64,000 nt of DNA, taken from assembly GCF_037126465.1 (NCBI RefSeq), contig NC_088205.1, positions 29,743,482 to 29,807,481 on the forward strand. Reading direction: 5' to 3'. A program made the translations under genes and the position numbers. This document shows, piece by piece, positions 36,246-47,202 of this stretch (within the stretch, counting starts at the first letter, position 1; each line of letters opens with the position of its first letter). Source of the stretch: Ornithodoros turicata. Its lineage: Eukaryota; Arthropoda; Arachnida; Ixodida; Argasidae. The notes beneath the pieces are model-generated. The model saw only the letters and a list, made by a program, of their open reading frames with translations. It was not told the origin of the DNA and did not search any database.

Positions 36246-36989
36246 CTCAGACCTTGGCACTACAAATGCTACATGCAAACCACCCAGGAGTAGCAGCAAT
36301 GAAGAGCACCGCTCGAAGTCATTTCTGGTGGCCAGGACTTGACCACGACATCCAGTTAACATTTGACAGATGTCACACGTGCCAAACTTGGGCGCGTGCA
36401 CGTCCATCTTTCGTGGACGAAGACTTCAAACGCCCTGATGCTCCTTGGCATACCACAGTGTCAAAGACAACCGGGAAGACCCCCGGAGAACTGCTGTTTG
36501 GTCGCCCCCTGACAACAGCTTGGAATTTAATGCATCCTCAGGAGCATTCAGACAACATGCCCAACGAATCAAGCCAAACGACTGAGAAATACAAAGTAGG
36601 GCAGCCAGTTTACATTCGGATGTTCCACAGCGGGCCGCGATGGCTTCCGGCAACAATAGTAAGCAGACGGGCCGATCTTCATTTGCTGTAAAGTCTACCG
36701 ACGGAAGACTCCATCGCCGCCACGTTGACCACATCAAGCACCGAATCCTTGACAAAATGGATATAACTGGTGATACTGCAGCCATGGTAACTGCCTTTTG
36801 AATTTCCCTCCATCCACGGACACCGAGCAGACACAGCAGAGTACGTCGCAGGAACCAGCCTTCCCTTTACTGACTACAGACCAGGCAAGCGGGCAGGCTC
36901 AGGGCACTCAGCAGCCAAACATGCGAACGGGACGTTTTGGGCGTGTCATCAAGACTCCGGCACATTTGAAAGACTTTGTCGTAACTTAG
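36246..36989 (+). pseudogene. Gypsy-type pol: integrase remnant and C-terminus
   Basis: Continuation after the Penelope-like insert. It starts with the integrase zinc-binding block LQMLHANHPGVAAMKSTARS, then HFWWPGLDHDIQ and CHTCQTWARARP (the HHCC module). The whole catalytic core with its D, D, E residues is missing, because KRPDAPWH is followed at once by KTPGELLFGRPL, normally about 130 residues later. A frameshift near 36690 precedes the RRHVDHIKHRI block. A last piece (GRFGRVIKTPAHLKDFVVT) ends at 36989, next to the polypurine tract. Confidence 0.8.
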
Positions 36990-37152
36990 TCGGGGGGAGT
37001 GTTGGGGTTGTAGGCAGCCCTATAGTCATGGGCAAGAGAGAGGTAGAGGAAGAAGTGTAGAACGGACGTTTTGGAACGAACTGCGCAGTTAGACTGACGT
37101 TGTGTGATTTTGGTGGATTCTTTGGCAAGTACAATAAATCTACATTCTAATA
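36990..37152 (+). repeat. Polypurine tract and 3' LTR
   Basis: CGGGGGGAG (36991-36999) is a textbook polypurine tract. The LTR 37000-37152 starts TGTTGGGG and ends TCTAATA. It is the most complete of the three LTR copies and carries an extra TTTTGG near 37070. Confidence 0.9.
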
Positions 37153-37540
37153 GTTACGACTTGGAAGGGTCGAGGGTCAACTTCGATCTCCTCTATTGCT
37201 TCAGGATCTAGGGAAGTTTCGTCTTGCGCATTAACAATGGTGTCCTCAGAAGAAGGATTGTCGTCCTCAAAATCCTCTCTGGGGCGCTTACACCTTTGCG
37301 AGTCTTTCTTGAGACGTGGGGGTTCCAGCGCTGGGGTGGTAACCTCTGGAGTGACCGGCGTTGCCGGTGGCTCAGCCATCCCGGACGCCAAACAGAACGC
37401 AGACGCCAAGCTGCGATGACTGAATCGTCTACGATGTGCGAAAAATCGAAAATGAGCCGGTGATTAATTGGATCTACGGACCAGAAAAAATTACGTTCGT
37501 TCGGCGCAAACACTTCTTCTTCCTCCCACATTAACCACTA
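37153..37540 (-). mobile_element. 5' part of the split I-like LINE
   Basis: Carries the ORF1 N-terminus: MAEPPATPVTPEVTT, followed by a basic and acidic stretch, ending DPRPFQVV exactly at the GTTAC duplication. The other LINE in this window has DPFTLVTYKKNRP at the same place, which confirms the join with 28835. The 5' untranslated part is about 130 bp and contains TTAACC-like words near 37535. Confidence 0.8.
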
Positions 37541-37907
37541 ACCATTAACCATTCTCTAGCTGGACACAAGGCTATTGAAAGATGTAACATTCCCTTGAGT
37601 TTGAAGAACACAGAAGACGATGAGGACGATATACAAGACTCAAACCCGAACTAAAAAAAAATGTTATACAGTAGATCATTTCACTTACACCATACTAATT
37701 TGTTCATACATGACCATTGTTTTTAATATAGTAGTTTGGTATTGCAGCGAAATTGTAAAAGCTCCTCGTGACATATATTGTACCCGGACTGTTTCCGCAC
37801 GCATAGGTGTCGACTTGTATTCTTCGAAATCTGAAACATTCCTCATCTTTTCTTGATATCTTTAAATTTTTGCTGCAGGACCGGTTCCAAAGCGTTGCGT
37901 GCCTGTA
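37541..37907. other. Unassigned DNA with the Polinton target duplication at its end
   Basis: No gene recognised. 37902-37907 (CCTGTA) is the left copy of the target duplication of the next element. Confidence 0.5.
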
Positions 37908-38028
37908 AGTAGTACTGTGTCATGCTGAGGCTACGGGGTGGCGAAACTACAACCTGGACCCCTGGACCCTGCCCTGAGCCCTGCGCGTATTTTTCCCTGC
38001 GCGGCGCGTGTGCGGAGGGTTGTCCACG
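37908..38028 (+). repeat. Left terminal inverted repeat of the mini-Polinton
   Basis: About 121 bp, pairing with 42436-42556 at roughly 96% identity by eye. Inside it, the order of blocks differs between the two ends. Confidence 0.85.
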
Positions 38029-38319
38029 TGATTATCGGCGGGGGAGGGCTGCGCGTGCGCTCATCGTAGTATATTTTTCAGCCTGGGCAGACTTCTTTGG
38101 CCATACTTGGGCCGAATTCACATATTTTTACGATACAACAGGTGAGCGGTTTACATGCAGAGACATGCAAAGAAGGGTCATACACAAAAAGTACAAGTCA
38201 TAATATATGTATTAATGCCAATCAAGTTGAGATATATTTATTAAAGTCAATAGTGCTGGGAATTGTGATGCCAATCAGGTGAAGGAGAAAAACCCAGCCG
38301 AAAAGCCTTCACCACCTGT

Positions 38320-38730
38320 AACAGGGGGGTGCTCGGGTGGAGGGTTGCTGTGGTGGGCGGAGCGTGACCGGAGGGCTGCGTGCGTGCTTACCCTTCACCC
38401 TGGGCTGACTTCTTTCACCATTTTCCTACTTGGGCCGACTTCCTTCCCGCGACAAGTGGGCGGTGCTCGGGTGGAGGAGTGCTGTGGTGGGCGGAGCGTG
38501 ACCGGAGGGCTGCGTGCGCGCTTACCATTCACCCTAGGCTGACTCCTTTCACAATTTTCCTACTTGGGACGACTTCCTTCCCGCGACAAGTGGGCGGTGC
38601 TCGGGTGGAGGACTGCTGTGGTGGGCGAAGCGTGACCGGAGGGCTGCGTGCGCGCTTACCATTCACCATAGGCTGACTTCTTTCACAATTTTCCTACTTG
38701 GGCCGACTTCCTTCCCGCGACAGGTGGGCG
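38320..38730. repeat. 135-bp GC-rich tandem repeats, three units plus a partial
   Basis: Units start near 38328, 38462 and 38597 (GGTGCTCGGGTGGAGG...). Each contains GTGGGCGG and GGGCGGAGCG words (GC-box-like). One unit occurs in inverted orientation next to the right terminal repeat (about 42352-42435). The array could serve as promoter or replication element. Confidence 0.75.
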
Positions 38731-38799
38731 TCGCGTGGCCGAAGGGCTGCGTGCGCGTTTACCATTCAGCCTGGGCCGCCGACTTTCGTCATTTTTCAG

Positions 38800-41203
38800 C
38801 CTGGGCCGCCGACTTTCGCCATTTTTCAGCCTGAGCCGACTTGAATCATATTTTTTCCAGATACAACAGGCGTGCAGTAGGCTGTTTACATGCAAAGGAT
38901 AGCCATACACAAAAGTACAAGTGAAAATATATTTATTAAAGTCATTAGGAGTTATGTTATGACTCTGCGTGAATGGGAAAAACTTAGCCAAAAAAATCTG
39001 AAATAGAAGGAACACAATACACGTAACAATAATTATTAAAGGTACGATACAATAGCATTGAATAGGTATCACAAATCAAACAGAATATTTTTTATTAGTG
39101 GAAGTTTTCAATTAATCAGAAGTGATAGCGTATTTAATCAAAGAAGATATTCTTAATCAATACGATTACAATCAAAATTTCAAGTGCTATTATAAAAAGT
39201 CTGAGATGTGAGAATCTGATAGGTGTAAGTAATTTTGAGCACAATAGCTAATATTCCAATGTGACACAAATTTAATTTCTATTGAAGTGAATAGCACCGA
39301 CATAAGGCAATAATTCGAATCAACACATAGCATGAATATAGAACCTAACCGACATGTAGGGAAATAATACCTACACCATATCAAAACGATCACCACATTC
39401 AATCAAAGAAGATATTCTTAATCAATATGATTATAAACAAAATTATAACTTGTATTATAAAAAGTATAATATTCCTATACGTGAGAACCATCTTTGCAAT
39501 AGCGGGAAGTTCTGATAGTTGTATGTAATTAACTGTGAACAGCAGAGACACTGGAAGACTATGGGACACGAACACAAGACGAAATAAAATCTATACCACT
39601 ACAAAGAAGATATTCCACTTCACCACACAGCACGCTCCTAGCCAACAAACAGAACACGAACGACAAGAACACAATAAGAAATAAAATCTATACCACTACA
39701 TTGTCAAACTCATCAGAAAATAGACATGTTAAAAATGAACTTCACCACATAGCACGCTCCCAGCCACCAAACAGAACAAAGAGCGACACCGAACACAAGC
39801 GGAAATAAAATCTACACCACTACAAAGAAGTTATTCTTAATCAAAACAACATAGTAATCTATCATTCAGAAAATCAGAAGAAAAAAATCAAACTCATCAG
39901 AAAATAGATATGTTAAAAACGAACTTCACCACATAGCACACTCCTAGCCAACAAACAGAGCAAAGAACGACACGAACACAAGAGGAAATAAAATCTATAC
40001 CACTACGAAGAAGATATTCCTAATCAAAACAACAGAGTAATCTATCATTCAGAAAATCAAACCCATCAGAAAATTAATATTCCTATACGTGAGAACCATC
40101 AATGCAAAGTGGGAATATCTGGCATAACATTTCGAGCACAATAGAGAATCTCAATTTCATATTCCAACATTACTCAACTTTTAATTTCTTATTAAGTGAA
40201 CGTAAGGAAATAACGAGAAACAACACAATCAACAGCTACAATTAATAGAGAGCCAAAACCTGCGCACCATCCAACACATAGAGAAATAATAGCTAATCAA
40301 TCTATCAAAGGCGAAATAGCACAGACTTAACGCTGAAAAACAGAGGAACACGCGGCGACACGTAAACAACAACAACAGAGGAAAATAATCACTGAACCAT
40401 CATAAAATCGACCAATATACAATTTTCATTCTAACAAACACTACGAACCTTGATGGAGATATCCAAGACGTAGAAAATATGCACTGTTTTCACTCTTTTC
40501 CTCAAAGTCAGGAGACTTTATGTCTCTATCTATGTGACCATAGCACAGCGCATGCTTTATCACTCAAATGGGTTAGGGGCTATATTACTTCGTCAAGCAA
40601 ACGGGACGCTCTAGAGGTCAGATAAGAGAGAGTTCAAAGGCGATATATTTTATTGTGCAGCGCAAATAGATGTCGATATCACTCGCGGGGGCCACTATCT
40701 TTTCGCATCCTTTCCCTGAAACGGAAATATTTCGTCAAAGTGATTGACAAGTCGGCTAAGTTTGTAGAGATGCGATATTGTTATTGAAGATGTAGAGAAT
40801 GTCCAAATTATTAATTGGTAGCAACGATTTAATTACATCAATTTTTGTAATATCTTGCAATAGAAATTTCTAATGAACCACACAGAAATATCAAATGTGA
40901 AATGCAACTCAGAGTTCTGAGGCATTCCAATCTTAGAGATACTTACTTATGTCAATCGAGTGAACAATTGAAGCAAATGCAAGACAGTAATTATTTCAGG
41001 CAGTAAGTTCACAACTCCTTGAAGTATCAGACGAGTGAATACTTGAAACAAAGTCAAAACAATAATTCTCACGACAGGTGGAGATTATAGCATTCTAAAC
41101 CAGATAATAAAATTTTAATCAATAAAATAAACATAGATATGCTTTTAATTAAGTGTAGACGTGCACTTGAAAACAGAAGAGACAATTGCTCTACATTGAA
41201 AAG
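38800..41203. other. AT-rich, repeat-laden interior of the mini-Polinton
   Basis: No gene found in 2.4 kb. Between 39390 and 40080 there are at least three diverged copies of a unit of roughly 150-200 bp (blocks CTTCACCACATAGCACGCTC, GAAATAAAATCTATACCACT, AAAGAAGATATTC). TATA-like words occur near 40650. Confidence 0.5.
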
Positions 41204-41632
41204 ATGGACAGATTTTGTACTAGATACCATAAGTCATGGGAAGATCTGATAAAAAACTGCTTCGAAAAGGAGGAGCCGCGAAACGATTTCATTATCGCTG
41301 CATTTCAATACGTCCTAGACATGGTCGTATTCGGGGATATGGTACAAACTACAGAACTGAAGGTGCAAGAATTTATATGCCGAATCTACAATACTTATAA
41401 AAATATCTGCACATCAACGTCGGAAGGGCCACTAGGATTGATGGCTGAGTTTTTGAGATTTGCTAACGAAGAATTGAAATACACTAGACCAGATGTAATT
41501 GTAATCATTGCAATGGGCATTGCGTACATCAAGAAAGCAGCCGGATCAAATTATCATATACAAGCGGTCTATATCGCACGATTCATCACGGATTTGTTGA
41601 AATTACACATATCTGAGATGGAAAGTACATAA
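41204..41632 (+). CDS. Unrecognised all-helical protein, mini-Polinton cargo 1 (142 aa)
   Basis: ATG at 41204 in a good context (AAAGATGG); the frame is open to TAA. The protein begins MDRFCTRYHKSWEDLI and is predicted by eye to be all alpha-helical. There is no signal peptide and no catalytic motif. The segment LMAEFLRFANEELKYTRPDV followed by a hydrophobic helix (IVIIAMGIAYIKKAAG) is loosely like the BH1 and helix-5 layout of small Bcl-2-type proteins, and the length fits. This is only a structural guess. The open frame in very AT-rich DNA, with stops frequent around it, argues that it is a real gene. It lies between the repeats and the second cargo gene. Confidence 0.6.
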   Translation: MDRFCTRYHKSWEDLIKNCFEKEEPRNDFIIAAFQYVLDMVVFGDMVQTTELKVQEFICRIYNTYKNICTSTSEGPLGLMAEFLRFANEELKYTRPDVIVIIAMGIAYIKKAAGSNYHIQAVYIARFITDLLKLHISEMEST

Positions 41633-41701
41633 AATCTTATCACGTGATATGTTCCAATACCACGGCAACGCAATTATTTTCTTCTACCAGTCTCTGCAAC
41701 G

Positions 41702-42049
41702 ATGTCGAATCAACAGAAGTTCAATATTGTCGTGCAAGGTATGATGTATTATCACCTGTTGAAACTCAACAAACATATCAATTGCGGTGGACCACCGGAC
41801 GATTTTCATCTAATACTCTCTTGTACGCCATTCAAGAATCTTCATACAAAGAAAGGAAACATCAATAAGAGACTGTGAAAGTTCATCGCGACAAAGTGCA
41901 AGTTGTTGAAGCAATACAAACACGGCGACAACATAGCGCCTGCGTTAATCAACACTGGATTCAAGCGCCCAATAATCAGAATAAACTATTTAATGTCTTC
42001 GGAATTCATCAAAGAAGATAACAAACGAAAACTTCAGAGTTTGAAATAG
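41702..42049 (+). pseudogene. Unrecognised small protein, mini-Polinton cargo 2, with in-frame TGA
   Basis: ATG 41702 begins MSNQQKFNIVVQGMMYYHLL. The frame stops at TGA 41876-41878 after 58 codons but stays open beyond it for another 56 codons (KFIATKCKLLKQYKHGDNIA ...) to TAG at 42047-42049. Continuity of a Lys/Asn-rich frame on both sides suggests one 115-codon gene with a nonsense change, or two short products. It follows cargo 1 by 70 nt and is followed by AATAAA at about 42064 and 42090. I recognise no domain. Confidence 0.45.
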
Positions 42050-42435
42050 AACTGTAATTTATCGAAATAAACAAGTGTATAACTGAAACAATAAATGTAA
42101 TCTTTGTCATCATTATAATGAATTCTGCGCATCACAATGAAAACACCTTATGATTAGATTGAAGATCGATAAGGAAACGAATATTCCACAATTTGTGTAA
42201 GAATTCTCATATAGAATGAGACCCGACCACCAAATAGGTTTTACTCGACTACACTCTGTACAAGTTCATCACCCGAAGGATAGAATTGCCTGAGAAGGAT
42301 CGGTCATTGAAATTTAAAGACATGATACAACAGTCACATGATTACAAAAAAGGTGAATGGTAAGCACGCACGCAGCCCTCCGGTCACGCTCCGCCCACCA
42401 CAGCAGTCCTCCACCCGAGCACCGCCCACTTGTCG

Positions 42436-42556
42436 CGTGGACAACTCTCCGCACACGCGCCGCGCAGGGGAAAATACGCGCAGGGCTCAGGGCAGTGTCC
42501 AGGGGTCCAGGTTGTAGTTTCGCCACCCCGTAGCCTCGGCATGACACAGTACTACT
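42436..42556 (-). repeat. Right terminal inverted repeat of the mini-Polinton
   Basis: Inverted partner of 37908-38028. Immediately inside lies an inverted copy of the 135-bp GC-rich unit, unlike the left end where other sequence intervenes. Confidence 0.85.
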
Positions 42557-42562
42557 CCTGTA

Positions 42563-44439
42563 CATTAGCAAACAAAAAAGAAAAGAAAAGAAGAAAAGAA
42601 AAAAGAGCTAAGAAAGTGTACAGTTTGGTGGAAGATGCCAGAAAATTGTAATTGCGTAAAAAATCAGATAATGACATTACATAAGAAATAATTGCTGTAC
42701 ATGTATATTTTTCCTGCCATTAAATCGGTTAGACGTTCGGCGTCGTGGTGGGAATCTCTCTCTCTTTCGCTGTGCTGTTTTTACACCGTACCAACTACTT
42801 TAAGTGTCTGCGTTAGTTTGGTTACATTTGTAAACTTGAAACTTCGTGTGCTTCATTCTTCATCTCCGGCTAACCTGACACGATATACGTACATTCAGTG
42901 AATAGCAGCAGGACGCTCTTAAGTTGACCACCTGGCCATGTTTTCTACCAAAGTCCCCAAATTTCTGGATTTTGCAGAGGATTTGACAAACACGTATTTG
43001 AAATGGGATTTGATTTGGCATAAAAAAAGGCAAATAAGCAAGAAAGATGCTTCACATTGTTTTCCATAATATTAAGCGGGCTAGTACTCATTTCATTTCA
43101 TTTATTTAACACTTAAAGGCCCGAGCGCATTACATAAGGGGAGGACATCCTCCATGTGGAACCTCCATCGGCATCTCATCGAAACTGATGATCACAGGAA
43201 AATTCAGCCCAACGGATGTACAGAGCTGATTTTTTCGGAATCTGAGTACGTGTTGTTTTATACATGTGTGCTTTTTAATTTTTCTTTTTGTATGCTGTAC
43301 TTATTGCTTACTTTTATTTGTATGTATCCCCGCCACAGTAATGTCATAAGGCGTGGTTGCGTAATAGCAGAAATAAATAAGTACAGAAAAACTATAATTC
43401 TGGATATATAATGATTTCATTTGCTCCTCGAAAATAAAGAGCTGACTTGAATCCGATTTGTTTCATGAAATCCATATCACGGCGTGGGGTGCCTCATGAT
43501 GACCCATGAGAAACATAGCGGTGATGCACAGTACCCCTGACAAATTACAAAGTGCTTCGCATGCTTGAGATGCACTTTCAACGTTTCGAATATGAGCGGG
43601 CTTCTATAGCCATGACGGCTTCAACCGGTTTCAGCGACTTCAACCTTCAACACACAAACCCAACAAACTACAAAGCAAGCAAAAAGTTCCCAGTATTTCA
43701 ACAATGTGAAAAAGACCGTCTGTGCAACATTCGTGTGAAAGAACAGGCCTATTAATAAACAGCACAACAAAAAATGATGAAATTGAAATAATGGCTTGAT
43801 TTTTCGCGCGGAGGCAACTAGAATGCAAGGCGTCCCACACAGCAGCCATTGAGAAGTAGGAGCTACATTTTTGCGCAGAAGCACCTGAAAGAGTGAGTGA
43901 CGCGGCAATGATACCCCTCAGGATATGGTGGCTAGGTGAATATTGTCTGGTGTGAGGAGCGCCCACAGCCTCCTACCCGACGGAGCGGGACTCTTGCGGA
44001 AGACGGCCACCAGGCGCTCTGCTCCACGGATGTATACTAGTTTCTTGGCGCTCTGGCTAGTACCCGGGCAGAGTTGTTTTATCCGTGACATATCAGAGGG
44101 TGGGATAGCGACGCTGTCGCGTCTTTGAAGTGCTTTATTTTACTTTATCGTCGGCTGTGCACTGTTTCTGTGGAATGGTGAACCTTTAGCAGACGTCTGA
44201 CGCCCTTGTGAAGAAAAAGCAGCGTGCAAAAACGAACAGAGCACAAACCATCTGTCGTCGTACATGAACGAATTCAACAGGAAGCCTACTATACTGTTCG
44301 GAAACACTCTTCAAGCTTGTCTCCAAACTTGAAGATACCTTCACAATGTTGCTCTCATGTCATAAATGGCATGCAGACAGCCTACTAGAAGTCATGGCAT
44401 GTGATAGGCATAGGTCGGCATTTTTCGAAATATTCAAAT
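42563..44439. other. Unassigned DNA with a LINE 3'-tail fragment
   Basis: A short piece around 43083-43145 reads on the minus strand as ...GTTAAATAAATGAAATGAAATGAG, typical of the 3' tail of a truncated LINE. Other open frames have no recognisable domain. Confidence 0.35.
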
Positions 44440-44755
44440 ATTCATTCAACATCACATCATGTCCGGCCCAGCCCACAGCCAATAACATCACATCACCATT
44501 CACAGCCCATCACATCATAACCCATCATTCAACATCGCCAACACAACTCATCACATCATAACCCATCATTCAACATCAACATCACAGCTCACCACATCAT
44601 TGCCCATCATTCAACATCAACATCACATCTCATCACATCATTACCCATCATTCAACATCACAGCCCATCACATCATAGCCCACCATTCAACATCACAGCT
44701 CATCACATCATTACTCATCATTCGACATCACAGCCCATCATATCATAGGTCAGAA
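44440..44755. repeat. Minisatellite of CATCATTCAACATCA-type units
   Basis: At least seven irregular repeats built from ACATCAC, CCCATCATTCAACATC and CACATCATAAC blocks. Non-coding. Confidence 0.8.
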
Positions 44756-45741
44756 CTCAACTTCAGAAGTCGTTCTGAGTTCAACTTCGTTGTGTATGAT
44801 GGACTTTGAATCCGAACTGCAGGAACCGGTTATGAGACTGAGGGCCTTGTATACTGCGCATGCTTGCGCTTCGGCGACGACTTGGCTTCGGGGCTTCGGT
44901 GACCGTGCGTCCCGGCTCCTGGGCAGATGTCATCTTTTGGGTGGCGGCCGTTTACAGTGACGTTCGTAAATTAAACAGGTGCTGTGTTGTTTGTGATGTC
45001 GCAATGGTGTGCAGGACTTGGCGGGGCGCCCGCCCACTGCCCGGAGCGAGCCTTTGCAGGGCGGGGTGGCGATAGGGTTGTACTGAAAGCGTGAATGCAA
45101 ATACCAGGTGCGTCGGGTTAGGATTGGCGAGTGGCGTGGCAGCTGCTATGTCACTGCCCTTCTAGTTTGCGGGTTGTTGCGCAACGCGCCGATCGACTGC
45201 TGATATCGTTACACTAGAAAAGGCATAGCAGGTCTTGGCCTTGGCATCCGGTGGCTTTATGGTATCAACTTTCTTGGCGCTGCACGGCTGCTCATAGAGC
45301 AGGCATATTTCCGTCGTCTGCTACGTGTGCGGAAGGTGGTGGTTGTGTGGAGGGAATCGGCAGAGGTGATGAAACTGCTTGTCGGTGCTCGGTAGTCGGT
45401 TACGCTGCACCGGGGAATGACCGGGATCCCATGATGGGAAGGAGGCATGTGCCAATAGAGGGTGCAAGGGAGAATCGTGACTTCACCCCTGTTTTTCTGC
45501 ATGCATTGAGATTTCCTTTTCTTTTTTTTTTTTTCCTTCGAGAGGTTTCGATGTGCTGCTGTTTGAACTGGGGGTGCATTGCAAATATCTAGCAGTGAAA
45601 CGGCGGATTTTCAGGCAAATGAAAAGCTTGTGACGCACCTGTGCAGCACGGGCGTGGATTGTTCTGCTCTTCGTTAGCCCTAAGGTAACCTAGCTATCTT
45701 AAAACCGAAATAACCCCTCACCTTCAGGCCGATGGCCAAGA
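44756..45741 (+). other. GC-rich leader upstream of the second LINE ORF1
   Basis: Higher GC than the flank, without introns or recognised genes. It is probably the 5' untranslated promoter part of the LINE that follows, but its left boundary is not visible. Confidence 0.4.
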
Positions 45742-47202
45742 ATGGTGATGGTGGTCGTTCCGGGGCACGACGCGGTTCCCCGAGGCCGTAGTCGCTCTCC
45801 GGTACGGAGAAACCGGTCGAACTCCGCCCCTTGCGAACGGACACTTCTGTCGCTTCAACAGCCTTCTCTGGCCGAGGACCGAACATCAAGCACAGAAGTG
45901 TATGACGTAAGTCAGACCAGTGATCCAATGAATGGTGATGAATCACTGGACCAAGATATGGGGGACCCTTTCACGCTGGTGACTTACAAGAAGAATAGGC
46001 CTCAAGGCATCCCTGTATTGTTTAAGCCAGTTGATTCTGGAAAGTCGTTTTGGAAAGTCAATCCCAACGTGGTAGCGAAGACTATTCGCTCTGCGGCCCA
46101 GGAATCAATTCTCCGTCATCGTGTCAACGCTGATGGCTCCATGTGCATCTTCGTCCAGACGGAAGGGGCAGTGTCTAATCTCATGACCCTCAGTGAAGTG
46201 GCTGGGGTGGCAGTTACTGTCACCATCCCCTCCTCATACGTTAATAACATGGGGAAAATATATGACGTCCCACTGGAGTATACCGACGCGGAACTCACCT
46301 CGTATTTGGGAGAGGATGGCGTCATAGCCGCTCGGCGTCAAGTGCGGCATGTCTCTCATGAAGATGGGTCGGACCAGTACATCCCCCTTCGAAATGTCAT
46401 ATTGACCTTCAAGTCCAACAGAAGGATACCTGAGGAAGTTAAGTTTGGCTTTTCAACACATAAGGTGCATGAGTATGTGGAAGACCCAGTGCAATGCTAT
46501 CAATGCCAGAGGTTCGGTCATCTTGCTCGAAGCTGTCGATGGCCACCACGGTGCAAGTTTTGCTCTCAGCCGCACACACTCAAGGAATGTACAGCGCGGC
46601 GCCAACCGAAATGTGCAAACTGCGAGGGACCGCATGCTGCTTCGCATTCTTTATGTCCCCGGAAGAGGGCAGCTACAAGGCGCTTTCAGGCTCGTGTTTT
46701 GACCAACACCCCTTCCCTTTCCCCCGGGATCAGGAAGGCACGACGTAGTGCACAAACGGACGGAGGTTCAACTTTAGGTCTCCAGGCGGCCAAAAGTGAT
46801 GGTCGACCACAAACTACTGCGAGATCCCAAAGGGCACCTCAGCAGGTCTCAAAACCAACAGTCAAAACCCCCAAACCACAAGCATTTAAGCCTAAACCGA
46901 GTAGGCATGTGCGGCTCCTAGATAGCAAGCATGACATCCCTAATGCTACCACTCCTCTCCGTGCAACTTTCGCGGCCGCAGTGCGAGGTCCAAGGAAGAC
47001 CGACGAGACTCTGCCAGCAGCGCCTCGACGGCTGAAATGGCAATCCCCGCAGTCTTCGAATGACTTCTGTGTCATCACCCCCTTAGTTCTTGCTGCTATG
47101 AAGGCCATTGTTGCTTGTTGCCCTGAGGCTGCGCGGTTGCCCGAAGTCAAGGCTCTTCATGAGATTGACAGCCTTTTCCTCGGTCATGGAGCAAATCTAT
47201 AG
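45742..47202 (+). CDS. LINE ORF1, CCHC gag-like protein (486 aa)
   Basis: RNA-binding protein of the LINE. An N-terminal basic RSRSPVRRNRS region is followed by DPFTLVTYKKNRP, a central fold shared with the other LINE (SFWKVNPN ... EVKFGFSTHKVHEYV), and then knuckles CYQCQRFGHLARSC, CKFCSQPHTLKEC and CANCEGPHAASHSLC at about residues 251-310. A long Pro/Lys/Arg-rich tail ends near the ORF2 start (ATG 47186), overlapping it by 17 nt. An alternative start at 45732 (MAKNGDGG) is in another frame and stops early, so a frameshift near the N-terminus is possible. Confidence 0.8.
   Translation: MVMVVVPGHDAVPRGRSRSPVRRNRSNSAPCERTLLSLQQPSLAEDRTSSTEVYDVSQTSDPMNGDESLDQDMGDPFTLVTYKKNRPQGIPVLFKPVDSGKSFWKVNPNVVAKTIRSAAQESILRHRVNADGSMCIFVQTEGAVSNLMTLSEVAGVAVTVTIPSSYVNNMGKIYDVPLEYTDAELTSYLGEDGVIAARRQVRHVSHEDGSDQYIPLRNVILTFKSNRRIPEEVKFGFSTHKVHEYVEDPVQCYQCQRFGHLARSCRWPPRCKFCSQPHTLKECTARRQPKCANCEGPHAASHSLCPRKRAATRRFQARVLTNTPSLSPGIRKARRSAQTDGGSTLGLQAAKSDGRPQTTARSQRAPQQVSKPTVKTPKPQAFKPKPSRHVRLLDSKHDIPNATTPLRATFAAAVRGPRKTDETLPAAPRRLKWQSPQSSNDFCVITPLVLAAMKAIVACCPEAARLPEVKALHEIDSLFLGHGANL

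Larger units (their letters stand above)
28836..37152 (+). mobile_element. Gypsy-type LTR retrotransposon inserted in the LINE
   Basis: Begins TGTTGGGG at 28836 and ends TCTAATA at 37152. It is flanked by the 5-bp duplication GTTAC (28831-28835 and 37153-37157), which lies in the LINE ORF1 sequence. Inside are LTR copies of about 150 bp, a primer-binding-like site, one gag-pol frame, a polypurine tract and a nested Penelope-like element. The 5' end is irregular: a partial LTR (28836-28957), then 1.49 kb of foreign DNA, then a nearly complete LTR (30445-30589). Frameshifts and an integrase-core deletion make it non-autonomous. Confidence 0.85.
37908..42556. mobile_element. Mini-Polinton (non-autonomous Maverick-type element), 4.65 kb
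   Basis: Ends AGTAGTACTG at 37908 and CAGTACTACT at 42556, flanked by the 6-bp duplication CCTGTA (37902-37907 and 42557-42562). AG...CT ends, 6-bp duplications and long terminal inverted repeats are diagnostic of Polintons. The larger Polinton in this window begins AGTAGTATTG. Polymerase, integrase, ATPase, protease and capsid genes are all absent. The interior is AT-rich, in contrast to GC-rich ends, and holds minisatellite-like repeats and two small genes near the right end. It would need proteins from an autonomous Polinton in trans. Confidence 0.8.
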
